Below are positions 1-4,864 of a stretch of 6,426 nucleotides of DNA, in pieces (position 1 is the stretch's first letter; every line of letters starts with the position of its first letter). Under the pieces are notes generated by a model. That model had not been told where the DNA came from, searched no databases, and worked only from the letters and a program-made list of their open reading frames with translations. The position numbers were made by a program, and so were the translations under genes. Source of the DNA: Candidatus Pacearchaeota archaeon CG10_big_fil_rev_8_21_14_0_10_30_48 (GTDB lineage: Archaea > Nanobdellota > Nanobdellia > Pacearchaeales > GW2011-AR1); the NCBI GenBank assembly GCA_002763155.1, contig PFCU01000053.1, positions 1 to 6,426 of the forward strand, in the 5' to 3' direction.

Positions 1-278
1 CAGGAATTTATGAATTAAAAAACGCAAAAAATGTCCGAGACCCAAAAGCCCGCGAACTTTTAGAATTCATCAGAGAAACTTACGGAACTCTTCCTTTTTG
101 CTCAAGATGGTTAGTGAAAAAATTTGGAACACGAGCTTTAATTTCTTTAAAAAATTTAGAAACTGCAGGAGTCGTGTATCAATTTGACCAATTAATCGAA
201 AAATCAAAATCTCCCGTCGCACAAACTGAAGCAACAATAATCATTTCAGAAGGCAAAGTTGAAGTTGTAACAGATTAA
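1..278 (+). CDS. map: Methionine aminopeptidase, type II, C-terminal part (5' end outside window)
   Basis: The reading frame is open from the left edge (first full codon at 3) and ends with TAA at 276-278, leaving 91 C-terminal residues. The stretch ETYGTLPFCSRWL, then LKNLETAGVVY, then SPVAQTEATIII followed by EVVTD matches the tail of archaeal type II methionine aminopeptidases. There the segment AQFEHTIIV carries the last metal-ligand glutamate; here that residue is the E of AQTEAT (residue 76 of the partial). The enzyme removes the initiator methionine from nascent proteins in the cytosol, using two divalent metals. The His that usually follows the ligand Glu by one residue is Ala here. 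The last 16 bp of the gene (263-278) recur exactly at 807-822. The next gene lies on the other strand and its stop codon abuts this one with no spacer. The metal-binding N-terminal part cannot be checked. Confidence 0.82.
   Translation, partial: GIYELKNAKNVRDPKARELLEFIRETYGTLPFCSRWLVKKFGTRALISLKNLETAGVVYQFDQLIEKSKSPVAQTEATIIISEGKVEVVTD
263..278. repeat. Direct repeat, left copy (end of map)
   Basis: The 16 bp AGTTGTAACAGATTAA is identical to 807-822. This copy encodes the last residues and the stop codon of the methionine aminopeptidase. The match stops exactly after the TAA. Together the copies bracket the segment carrying the small membrane-protein gene, as a target-site duplication or an att-like core would. 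Confidence 0.85.
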
Positions 279-713
279 TTATTTCTTATTAGATTTAGAT
301 CGTTGAACAAGATAAATTATAGAATTAATTACAAAAATACTTATGAAATAAAATATTGAAATAAAAACTAATACCATTTCGGCAATCCCATACCAACATT
401 CTGGTTCTCCTACACAAACAACACCTCTAACAAAAGGGATAGCAGAAATGAACGCAAAAATAATTATATCAATAATAAACAAAGAAGGATAAATCAAGTT
501 TTTCCAAAAAAAATCTCTCTTAACTTGTCTATAAATTGAATAAATTCCTCCAATCATTATTAAGAATAATAGCAAAAGATAAGATAAAATAAAAATAGAG
601 GTCAAATAACTCCCAGAAACAGGAGAACTAAATATTATGCTAGCTATATAAAATACAATACTCAAAACTGAAAAAATAATCAACAAAAGTATAATCTTTC
701 TTTGTTGCTCCAT
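279..713 (-). CDS. Small four-helix membrane protein of unknown function
   Basis: This 144-residue protein was not recognised. It has four hydrophobic segments at about residues 7-28, 36-61, 74-93 and 108-136. Basic residues lie at the N-terminus (R5, K6), in the 62-71 loop (RQVKRDFFWK) and at the C-terminus (RSKSNKK). By the positive-inside rule both ends and the middle loop are cytoplasmic, with short loops outside. The outer 94-107 loop holds two cysteines (C100, C106, in CVGEPEC) that could form a disulfide. Its stop codon abuts the stop of the convergent methionine aminopeptidase gene. A TATA-like box at 736-743 on the minus strand lies about 26 bp before the ATG. The sequence GAGGT lies only 1 nt before the ATG, too close for a normal Shine-Dalgarno. 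It sits between 16-bp direct repeats and may be acquired. Confidence 0.6.
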   Translation of the reverse strand: MEQQRKIILLLIIFSVLSIVFYIASIIFSSPVSGSYLTSIFILSYLLLLFLIMIGGIYSIYRQVKRDFFWKNLIYPSLFIIDIIIFAFISAIPFVRGVVCVGEPECWYGIAEMVLVFISIFYFISIFVINSIIYLVQRSKSNKK

Positions 714-735
714 AACCTCTCTAAATAAAATAAGA

Positions 736-743
736 TTTTAAAT
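736..743 (-). promoter_or_regulatory. TATA-like box for the membrane-protein gene
   Basis: On the minus strand the box reads TTTAAAAT, centred about 26 bp before the ATG at 713. It lies within a near-palindrome at 733-745 (AGATTT-T-AAATCT). The spacing predicts a leaderless or nearly leaderless transcript. Confidence 0.45.
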
Positions 744-806
744 CTTTTCAAACCCAAGTAACACAAATTGATTATAATAATTAACTAAGAAATAATAATT
801 AAAGAC

Positions 807-822
807 AGTTGTAACAGATTAA
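807..822. repeat. Direct repeat, right copy
   Basis: This is the exact second copy of the 16 bp that end the methionine aminopeptidase gene. Its last bases, TTAA at 819-822, also contain the TAA stop (minus strand, 821-819) of the 117-residue protein. If the intervening DNA is removed, the aminopeptidase and that protein become convergent genes with overlapping stops. Confidence 0.85.
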
Positions 823-1172
823 AAATCACTTGCCCTAGAATAATCTACTGTTTCCCTTAATTCTTTCATTTCTTTATCAGATAAAGAACGATAATGAATC
901 TCTGATTTTAATGTTTCATCATAGTAAACATAATCTTCGCATTCAGAATAAAAATCAAGTTCATCTAAATACACACTGTCAGTCATCACATCTTCGTACT
1001 CTTTTATTCCCCGAAGTAATGATTCAATATTCGTAAAATAATTTCTACAACCCTGATCTCTTGCAATTTCTTCAAAATTAACTAAATGAATTTCTGGGGA
1101 AACAAATGAGAATAAAGTTTTTTTTTCACTTTCAATATCCCTCGCATAAACAAAATATCCTGCATTCGCCAT
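819..1172 (-). CDS. Acidic orphan protein of unknown function
   Basis: This 117-residue protein was not recognised. It has no signal peptide or membrane segment and is probably cytosolic. It is strongly acidic, with a run rich in Asp, Glu and Tyr around residues 58-92, and has two cysteines (C42, C78). The N-terminal stretch GYFVYARDIESEKKTLFSF looks like a beta hairpin and the end around 97-108 looks helical. The ATG at 1172 is supported by a TATA-like box about 26 bp upstream at 1194-1201. It is divergent from cysS across an 82-bp spacer. Its stop codon lies in the right copy of the 16-bp direct repeat, suggesting it originally lay directly against the methionine aminopeptidase gene. No function is proposed. 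Confidence 0.6.
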   Translation of the reverse strand: MANAGYFVYARDIESEKKTLFSFVSPEIHLVNFEEIARDQGCRNYFTNIESLLRGIKEYEDVMTDSVYLDELDFYSECEDYVYYDETLKSEIHYRSLSDKEMKELRETVDYSRASDF

Positions 1173-1193
1173 ATAAAATAATGAAGAAACATA

Positions 1194-1201
1194 CTTATAA
1201 T
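1194..1201 (-). promoter_or_regulatory. TATA-like box for the acidic orphan gene
   Basis: On the minus strand the box reads ATTATAAG, centred about 26 bp before the ATG at 1172, consistent with a leaderless archaeal mRNA. It shares the 82-bp divergent spacer with the cysS promoter. Confidence 0.5.
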
Positions 1202-1224
1202 GATTATGGTGATAAATCAGATAA

Positions 1225-1232
1225 TTTAATAA
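1225..1232 (+). promoter_or_regulatory. TATA-like box for cysS
   Basis: TTTAATAA is centred about 26 bp before the cysS ATG at 1255. No Shine-Dalgarno is visible before that ATG (the preceding bases are TTAATAAAGC), which fits a leaderless transcript. Confidence 0.5.
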
Positions 1233-1254
1233 AACTAATTTCTCTTAATAAAGC

Positions 1255-2592
1255 ATGTTAAAATTATACAATACTCTAACTCGAAAAAAGGAAACTTTCA
1301 AGCCAATAAAAAAAGGCGAAGTTAAAATGTATTCATGTGGCCCAACAGTTTACAATTACGCGCATATAGGAAATCTAAGAACTTACATTTTCAATGACAT
1401 ATTATCAAGAAGTTTAACCTTTCTAAAATACAAAGTAACCCATGTAATGAATACTACAGATGTCGATGATAAAACAATAATGGCGAGTCAAAAAAACAAC
1501 CAATCCTTAAAAGAATTCACAAGAGAATATGAAAAAATTTTCTTCGATGATTTAGAAGAATTAAACATACTAAAACCAACATATGTAATGCGAGCAACAG
1601 AATCTATCCCTGACATGATTAAATTAATAGAAAAATTATTAGGAAAGAAATACGCATATAAATCAAATGACGGAATTTATTTTGATATTGCTAAATCAAA
1701 AAACTACGGAAAATTAGCGCAACTGGAAAAACAAAAATCATCAAAAGAACGTGTTGTAAATGATGAATATCAAAAAGAATCCAAAAGTGATTTCGCTCTC
1801 TGGAAATTTTACAAAGAAGAAGATGGAGAAAATAAATGGAAAGCTCCTTTTGGCGACGGAAGACCCGGTTGGCATATTGAATGTTCTACAATGTCTATGA
1901 AAAAATTAGGAGAAACAATTGACATCCACACAGGTGCATCTGATTTAATTTTCCCACACCATACAAATGAAATCGCGCAAAGCGAAGCAACTACAAATAA
2001 AAAATTTGTCAATTATTGGCTCCACGGAGGTTTTTTAACAATGAAAGAAAACAAAATGTCAAAATCTTTAGGAAACATAATAATTCTAAAAAACCTAAAA
2101 GAAAAAGGATTTTCTCCTTTAGACTATAGATATTTAGTTTTAACAACTCATTATAGAGAACAATTGCAATTTTCAATAGAAAATCTAACCTCTGCAAAAA
2201 ACGCTTATCAAAGACTCAAAAACATTTGTGTTGAATTAAAAGATGATAAAAAAATAAACAAATCTTATCTCGAAGAATTCACCAAAACATTAGAAGAAGA
2301 CCTGAACACTCCAAAAGCCTTGCAAGTATTATGGAAATTAATAAGAGATGAAAAAGCAGATGGAAAATATCAAACAATTAAAAAAATAGATGAAGTTTTT
2401 GGTTTAGATTTGTTAAAAAAAGAAAAAATAACTATTCCAAAAGAAATTAAAAAACTCATAGAAGAAAGAGAATCTGCCAGAAAATCAAAAGACTGGAAAA
2501 AAGCAGATGAATTAAGAATTAAAATAAACACATTAGGATATCAAATTGATGATAGTTCAAAGGGAACGATGATTAAGAAAATCTCAGGTTAA
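1255..2592 (+). CDS. cysS: Cysteinyl-tRNA synthetase (class I)
   Basis: This 445-residue enzyme attaches cysteine to tRNA-Cys in the cytosol, using ATP. The class I signatures are both present: HIGN at residues 37-40 and KMSKS at 267-271, the latter within ENKMSKSLGN. The zinc site used to recognise cysteine is complete by comparison with the E. coli enzyme: C28 (in SCGPTVYN), C210 (in GWHIECSTMS), H235 and E239 (in FPHHTNEIAQSE). The C-terminal end, with SARKSKDWKKADELR and then a GT close to the terminus, is the family's usual tail after the helical anticodon-binding domain. The length is typical or slightly short. The ATG at 1255 gives the normal N-terminus. A TATA-like box sits 26 bp upstream and no Shine-Dalgarno is seen. 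The NFACT-R gene follows after 60 bp with its own promoter-like sequence. Confidence 0.97.
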   Translation: MLKLYNTLTRKKETFKPIKKGEVKMYSCGPTVYNYAHIGNLRTYIFNDILSRSLTFLKYKVTHVMNTTDVDDKTIMASQKNNQSLKEFTREYEKIFFDDLEELNILKPTYVMRATESIPDMIKLIEKLLGKKYAYKSNDGIYFDIAKSKNYGKLAQLEKQKSSKERVVNDEYQKESKSDFALWKFYKEEDGENKWKAPFGDGRPGWHIECSTMSMKKLGETIDIHTGASDLIFPHHTNEIAQSEATTNKKFVNYWLHGGFLTMKENKMSKSLGNIIILKNLKEKGFSPLDYRYLVLTTHYREQLQFSIENLTSAKNAYQRLKNICVELKDDKKINKSYLEEFTKTLEEDLNTPKALQVLWKLIRDEKADGKYQTIKKIDEVFGLDLLKKEKITIPKEIKKLIEERESARKSKDWKKADELRIKINTLGYQIDDSSKGTMIKKISG

Positions 2593-2623
2593 CTCTCTCC
2601 TCAAAAAATCACCAATCACAACT

Positions 2624-2631
2624 CTTAAAAA
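2624..2631 (+). promoter_or_regulatory. TATA-like box for the NFACT-R gene
   Basis: CTTAAAAA is centred about 25 bp before the ATG at 2653, in the 60-bp gap after cysS. This predicts separate, leaderless transcription of the NFACT-R gene, although read-through from cysS is also possible. Confidence 0.4.
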
Positions 2632-2652
2632 CCTTCTATTTCTAGAATTTTT

Positions 2653-3369
2653 ATGATAGCACTAAAAATCCCAAAAAAAATTAATTACAAAAAATATAGA
2701 TGGTTCGTCACATCTAGTGATAAATTAGTAGTTGGCGGTAAAAGTGCTGAGCAAAACGAAGAGCTTGTCAAAATGTGTATGAAAGGAGAACATTTAGATT
2801 TGGAAAGTCGAGCTTCCCTAGAAGAATGGACAAACAAAAAGAAAAAATACATAGTTATGCACACAAATGCTCCGGGTTCACCCTTCTCAATAATTCTCGA
2901 TGAAAATCCAAATCAAAAAGATTTAGATGAAACTGCAATTTTTACCGCCTCATTTTCCAGAGCTTGGAGAGAATTAAAAAAAGAAGTAAACATAGATGTT
3001 TTCTTATTAGAACAAATGTATAAAGAAAAAGGTATGAAAGTGGGAACATTCGGAGTATTAGGAAAAAGAGATGTAAAAAAAGTTCCCTTAAAGTTATATT
3101 TCAAAAAACAATCCAATATCTTAAGAGCTGTGCCATTTGAGATTAAAAATTCTCCAATAATAATCCCCGGAAAAATACCTAAAGAGAAATTCGCTATGCA
3201 AATATCTGAAAAATTCAAAGTATCTTTAAAAGAAGCAATTAATTCTCTTCCAACTGGAAATTTTGATTTTTTCATCCCAGTAGAAACAAAGAAAAAGACT
3301 AAAATAAAAACAAATCTTAAGAAAAAAACTTCAACAAAAAAGAAAGGAAATATAAAGAAAAAAAATTAA
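2653..3369 (+). CDS. Stand-alone NFACT-R (DUF814) RNA-binding domain protein
   Basis: This 238-residue protein resembles the NFACT-R domain found at the C-terminal side of the ribosome quality-control factors Tae2/NEMF/RqcH, but it lacks the N-terminal NFACT-N, HhH and coiled-coil parts. Recognisable motifs, in order, are YRWFVTSSDKLVVGG at about 15-29, the conserved AEQNEEL at 32-38, MHTNAPGSPFSI at 69-80 (the HT/AD-x-x-G-S/A-P element), ETAIFTASFSRAWR at 93-106 and KVGTFGVLGKRD at 129-140. A C-terminal part of about 60 residues follows, then a Lys-rich, probably disordered tail (212-238) likely to contact RNA. Stand-alone NFACT-R proteins are known in archaea. The family is predicted to bind RNA on the ribosome or tRNA, but the role of the solo form is not settled. 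It lies between cysS and ribosomal genes, in keeping with a translation role. Confidence 0.8.
   Translation: MIALKIPKKINYKKYRWFVTSSDKLVVGGKSAEQNEELVKMCMKGEHLDLESRASLEEWTNKKKKYIVMHTNAPGSPFSIILDENPNQKDLDETAIFTASFSRAWRELKKEVNIDVFLLEQMYKEKGMKVGTFGVLGKRDVKKVPLKLYFKKQSNILRAVPFEIKNSPIIIPGKIPKEKFAMQISEKFKVSLKEAINSLPTGNFDFFIPVETKKKTKIKTNLKKKTSTKKKGNIKKKN
3349..3356 (+). promoter_or_regulatory. TATA-like box inside the NFACT-R tail, for the YhbY-unit leader
   Basis: AATATAAA lies within the last codons of the NFACT-R gene. The window's usual spacing (box centre to start about 25-26 bp) puts a transcription start near 3378. That is 98 nt before the YhbY-like ATG and at the first paired bases (3377-3380) of the structured leader. 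It lies in a Lys-codon-rich region, so chance occurrence is possible. Confidence 0.4.
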
Positions 3370-3376
3370 ACTATTC

Positions 3377-3466
3377 ACGACCGAAAGTTCACTTTCGGCA
3401 TCTTTAGGAGATGTCGTAAGAAGACGAATCTAAAAGGAAGATTCGTAAAAGAAACCTTGGTGTCGT
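3377..3466 (+). promoter_or_regulatory. Structured 5' leader RNA upstream of the YhbY-like gene
   Basis: The 106-bp gap folds readily on paper. ACGA (3377-3380) pairs with TCGT (3414-3417). It encloses two perfect hairpins with no unpaired base between the helices: CCGAAAG/CTTTCGG (3381-3398, TTCA loop) and CATCT/AGATG (3399-3413, TTAGG loop). Together they make a three-way junction. A third hairpin, ACGAATCT/AGATTCGT, spans 3424-3446. ACGAC at 3377-3381 can instead pair with GTCGT at 3462-3466, closing a stem over the whole leader and ending 9 nt before the ATG. The two pairings exclude each other. The element GCATCTTTAGGAGATGT (3398-3414) resembles 4206-4222 in the eS19 leader. No box C/D or tRNA features are seen. 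It could be a cis-regulatory leader or a separate small RNA. Confidence 0.5.
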
Positions 3467-3475
3467 TTACTTTAC

Positions 3476-3721
3476 ATGGAACCGATATCAACATTACAAA
3501 TTGGGAAAAAAGGAATATCTGAGAACTTAGTTGAAACCTTAAAATCTCATTTTAAAACCCATCAAAATGTTAAAGTAGTTTTTCTTAAAACATTCTCCCG
3601 CGATAAAAAGAAAATAAAAAAACACGCAGAAGAAATATTAAATGAACTCGGGAAAAATTACACTTACAGAGTTTTAGGCTTCACAATTTTTATAAAAAAA
3701 TGGCGTAAAGCAAAAAGATAA
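3476..3721 (+). CDS. YhbY-like CRM-domain RNA-binding protein
   Basis: This 81-residue protein is essentially a single CRM domain. TLQIGKKGISENLVETLKSHF (about residues 6-26) carries the GKKG loop (10-13) typical of the family. It is followed by HQNVKVVFLKTF, a helix (KKHAEEILNELG, 48-59) and two closing strands (YTYRVLGFTIFI), ending in a basic tail (KKWRKAKR). CRM proteins bind structured RNA; bacterial YhbY associates with pre-50S ribosomal particles, and plant relatives act in group II intron splicing. Archaeal genes of this family often lie near eS19 and other translation genes, as here. The ATG at 3476 has no Shine-Dalgarno and is preceded by a hairpin-rich leader. The downstream gene starts 1 nt after its stop (TAAAATG), indicating co-transcription. 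Confidence 0.8.
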   Translation: MEPISTLQIGKKGISENLVETLKSHFKTHQNVKVVFLKTFSRDKKKIKKHAEEILNELGKNYTYRVLGFTIFIKKWRKAKR

Positions 3722-3722
3722 A

Positions 3723-4100
3723 ATGATTTTAGAAAAACAAATCGAAAAATTCAATCACATATGTCAACTCTATGACGATTCTCTTGAGGCATATTTAGCA
3801 TATATTGGATTAATGAATATTGGAACCGGAGAATTAATAGATGAAAGAAAGATAAATATTTCAAATATAAATATGCGAGAAGCTGTATCTAAAATGTTAG
3901 AAGCTTACAAATATGCAATAGAATTAAAGACAATTGGTGAATATTTAACAGAAGAATTAGCTGAAGAAGGCATAATCTTTCCAACCTTAAGAACTAAATT
4001 AGCAGAAAAAACAATTAGAGAAGGAGAAATATATTTAGATCATATGATTAAAAAATTACCTAATCATTTTAACCTTTTTCAAGAAGAGAAAAAAACTTAA
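3723..4100 (+). CDS. Helical protein of unknown function, co-transcribed with the YhbY-like gene
   Basis: This 125-residue protein was not recognised. It appears all-alpha, with helices at about residues 1-31, 51-82 and 88-112, a short loop around MNIGTGELIDERKI (31-44), and no signal or membrane segment. It has one cysteine (C14) and no zinc motif. Its ATG follows the YhbY stop by 1 nt, so the two are almost surely on one transcript and may work together. A new TATA box and leader separate it from eS19. Position alone suggests a link to ribosome biogenesis. RNase P protein 4, which can occupy this neighbourhood in other archaea, was considered and rejected because its zinc cysteines are absent. 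Confidence 0.7.
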   Translation: MILEKQIEKFNHICQLYDDSLEAYLAYIGLMNIGTGELIDERKINISNINMREAVSKMLEAYKYAIELKTIGEYLTEELAEEGIIFPTLRTKLAEKTIREGEIYLDHMIKKLPNHFNLFQEEKKT

Positions 4101-4108
4101 AACAAACT

Positions 4109-4116
4109 TTTATAAA
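4109..4116 (+). promoter_or_regulatory. TATA box for the eS19-eL39-eL31 operon
   Basis: TTTATAAA, within CTTTTATAAACCC, is the cleanest archaeal TATA box in the window. Its centre plus 25-26 bp gives a transcription start near 4138, about 113 nt before the eS19 ATG. That start coincides with the 5' arm (4136-4141) of a stem that closes the leader. Confidence 0.65.
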
Positions 4117-4135
4117 CCCATTTCAAATCATATTT

Positions 4136-4239
4136 CTAGGTCAAATCGCCAAGAGCGATTCTATCTCTGCCAAGAGAGTCCAAATTAAACAACAAGGTTT
4201 ACCTTGCATCCTTAGGAAAGGTAGTGTAGGAGAACCTAG
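4136..4239 (+). promoter_or_regulatory. Structured 5' leader RNA upstream of eS19
   Basis: A closing stem can form between CTAGGT (4136-4141) and ACCTAG (4234-4239), ending 11 nt before the ATG. Inside lie four possible hairpins: AATCGC/GCGATT (4144-4160), TCTCT/AGAGA (4164-4177), CAAGG/CCTTG (4193-4206, TTTA loop) and CCTT/AAGG (4210-4221, AGGA loop). The octamer GCCAAGAG occurs exactly twice, at 4148-4155 and 4169-4176, at the loops of the first two hairpins. The element at 4206-4222 matches 14 of 17 bases with 3398-3414 in the YhbY leader. There is no T-loop or anticodon arm, so it is not a tRNA, and no box C or D. It is most likely a cis-regulatory leader of the ribosomal-protein operon. 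Autoregulation is inferred only. Confidence 0.5.
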
Positions 4240-4250
4240 GTTTTCAAACA

Positions 4251-4652
4251 ATGAGTATCTATAATTTAGGTCATAGAGAATTAAATAACAAATTAGCAGA
4301 CGCTCTAAAAAAAATCCCAGAGATTACCGCACCGGAATGGTCTTTTTTTGTAAAATCATCTGTTGCTCGAGAAAGACCCCCATTCGAAGAAGATTTCTGG
4401 CACAAACGTGCAGCATCAATTTTAAGACAATTATATATTCAAAGAGACATAGGGGTAAATAAATTAAAAGCCCGTTATGGTGGAAGAAAAAACCGAGGCC
4501 AAAGACCTTCAAAATATAAAAAAGGTTCAGGAAAAATTATCCGATTAATATTACAACAAGCAGAAAAGGCAGGTCTAGTAGAAAAAGTTGAAAAGCGTGG
4601 AAGAAAATTAACCGAAAAAGGAAAATCATTAATTGAAGGAGTTGCAAACTAA
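4251..4652 (+). CDS. rps19e: Small-subunit ribosomal protein eS19 (S19e)
   Basis: This 133-residue protein belongs to the archaeal/eukaryotic 30S head protein family, which is absent from bacteria. Diagnostic stretches are PEWSFFVKSSVARERPP (28-44), DFWHKRAASILRQLY (48-62), GVNKLKARYGGRKNRGQRP (68-86) and GSGKIIRLILQQAEKAGLVEK (92-112), ending in the GRKLTEKGKSLIE winged-helix close. It is slightly shorter than usual for archaea, mainly at the ends. It is the first gene after a strong TATA box and a structured leader of about 110 nt. No clear Shine-Dalgarno lies just before the ATG; the nearest is AGGAG at 4228-4232, inside the leader. The eL39 gene starts 1 nt after its stop. Confidence 0.96.
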   Translation: MSIYNLGHRELNNKLADALKKIPEITAPEWSFFVKSSVARERPPFEEDFWHKRAASILRQLYIQRDIGVNKLKARYGGRKNRGQRPSKYKKGSGKIIRLILQQAEKAGLVEKVEKRGRKLTEKGKSLIEGVAN

Positions 4653-4653
4653 A

Positions 4654-4863
4654 ATGGTTGTTCAAAGAGCTCAAAGACAAAAAAAGATAAAATTAGCTTC
4701 TGCAAACAAGCTAACTAGATGGGCTCCTATCTGGGTAGTAATCAAAAAATTCGGTCAAGGAAAAAGAGTTCACCCAAGTACTACAACTCATCAAAAAAGA
4801 AACTGGCGTGTTAATAAATTAAAGATAAAACCTAGAAGAATGAGGAAACAACAATTAGGATAA
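4654..4863 (+). CDS. rpl39e: Large-subunit ribosomal protein eL39 (L39e)
   Basis: This 69-residue, very basic protein lines the peptide exit tunnel of the archaeal/eukaryotic large subunit. The core KLASANKLTRWAPIWVVIKK (13-32), followed by KRVHPST...KRNWRVNKLKI, matches the eL39 pattern of a P-x-W near the middle and an R-x-W-R-x-x-K-L-K-I end. Most family members are about 51 residues. This one has a longer N-terminus and a basic C-terminal extension (KPRRMRKQQLG) past the usual end. The ATG at 4654 follows the eS19 stop by 1 nt, matching the next junction. A TTG at 4633 in the same frame would overlap eS19 and is less likely. AAGGAG at 4636-4641 could serve as a distant Shine-Dalgarno. Confidence 0.93.
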   Translation: MVVQRAQRQKKIKLASANKLTRWAPIWVVIKKFGQGKRVHPSTTTHQKRNWRVNKLKIKPRRMRKQQLG

Positions 4864-4864
4864 A

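Larger units (their letters stand above)
279..806. mobile_element. Putative inserted segment carrying the membrane-protein gene
   Basis: This 528-bp segment lies between the two exact 16-bp repeats and contains one gene (279-713, minus) plus about 90 bp of very AT-rich DNA. Just inside its ends is an 11-bp inverted pair, ATTATTTCTTA at 278-288 and its complement at 786-796, about 10 bp short of the right repeat. It encodes no transposase or integrase, so if mobile it must have been moved in trans, or it is a relic. In such AT-rich DNA the inverted pair alone is weak evidence. The direct repeat is the stronger sign. Chance or local duplication is not excluded. Confidence 0.35.

Noticed and set aside
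715..719. Shine-Dalgarno GAGGT for the membrane-protein gene
   Set aside because: It ends 1 nt before the ATG, too close to pair with 16S rRNA during start selection. The TATA spacing suggests a leaderless mRNA instead.
1809..2197. Minus-strand open frames inside cysS
   Set aside because: They lie opposite highly conserved synthetase motifs (the zinc site and KMSKS) and their products have no recognisable features. They are antisense shadows.
2913..3275. Minus-strand open frame inside the NFACT-R gene
   Set aside because: It is antisense to conserved NFACT-R motifs, with no promoter or recognisable product.
3370..3475. Box C/D or H/ACA guide RNA, or hammerhead ribozyme
   Set aside because: No RUGAUGA or CUGA boxes, no ACA at the right distance from a stem, and no CUGANGA core were found. 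The structure is described only as a leader.
3723..4100. RNase P protein component 4 (Rpp21)
   Set aside because: The position near the YhbY and eS19 genes suggested it, but the protein has a single cysteine and lacks the zinc-binding cysteine pairs and the basic Rpp21 core.
4136..4239. tRNA or tRNA-like gene in the eS19 leader
   Set aside because: There is no T-loop (TTCAAAT/TTCGAAT type), no 7-bp acceptor stem with CCA-proximal end and no recognisable anticodon arm. The hairpin sizes do not fit a cloverleaf even with an intron.
4633..4653. Upstream TTG start for eL39
   Set aside because: It would overlap eS19 by 20 bp and add seven residues not typical of the family. The ATG at 4654 repeats the TAAAATG junction seen at 4861-4867 and 3719-3725.
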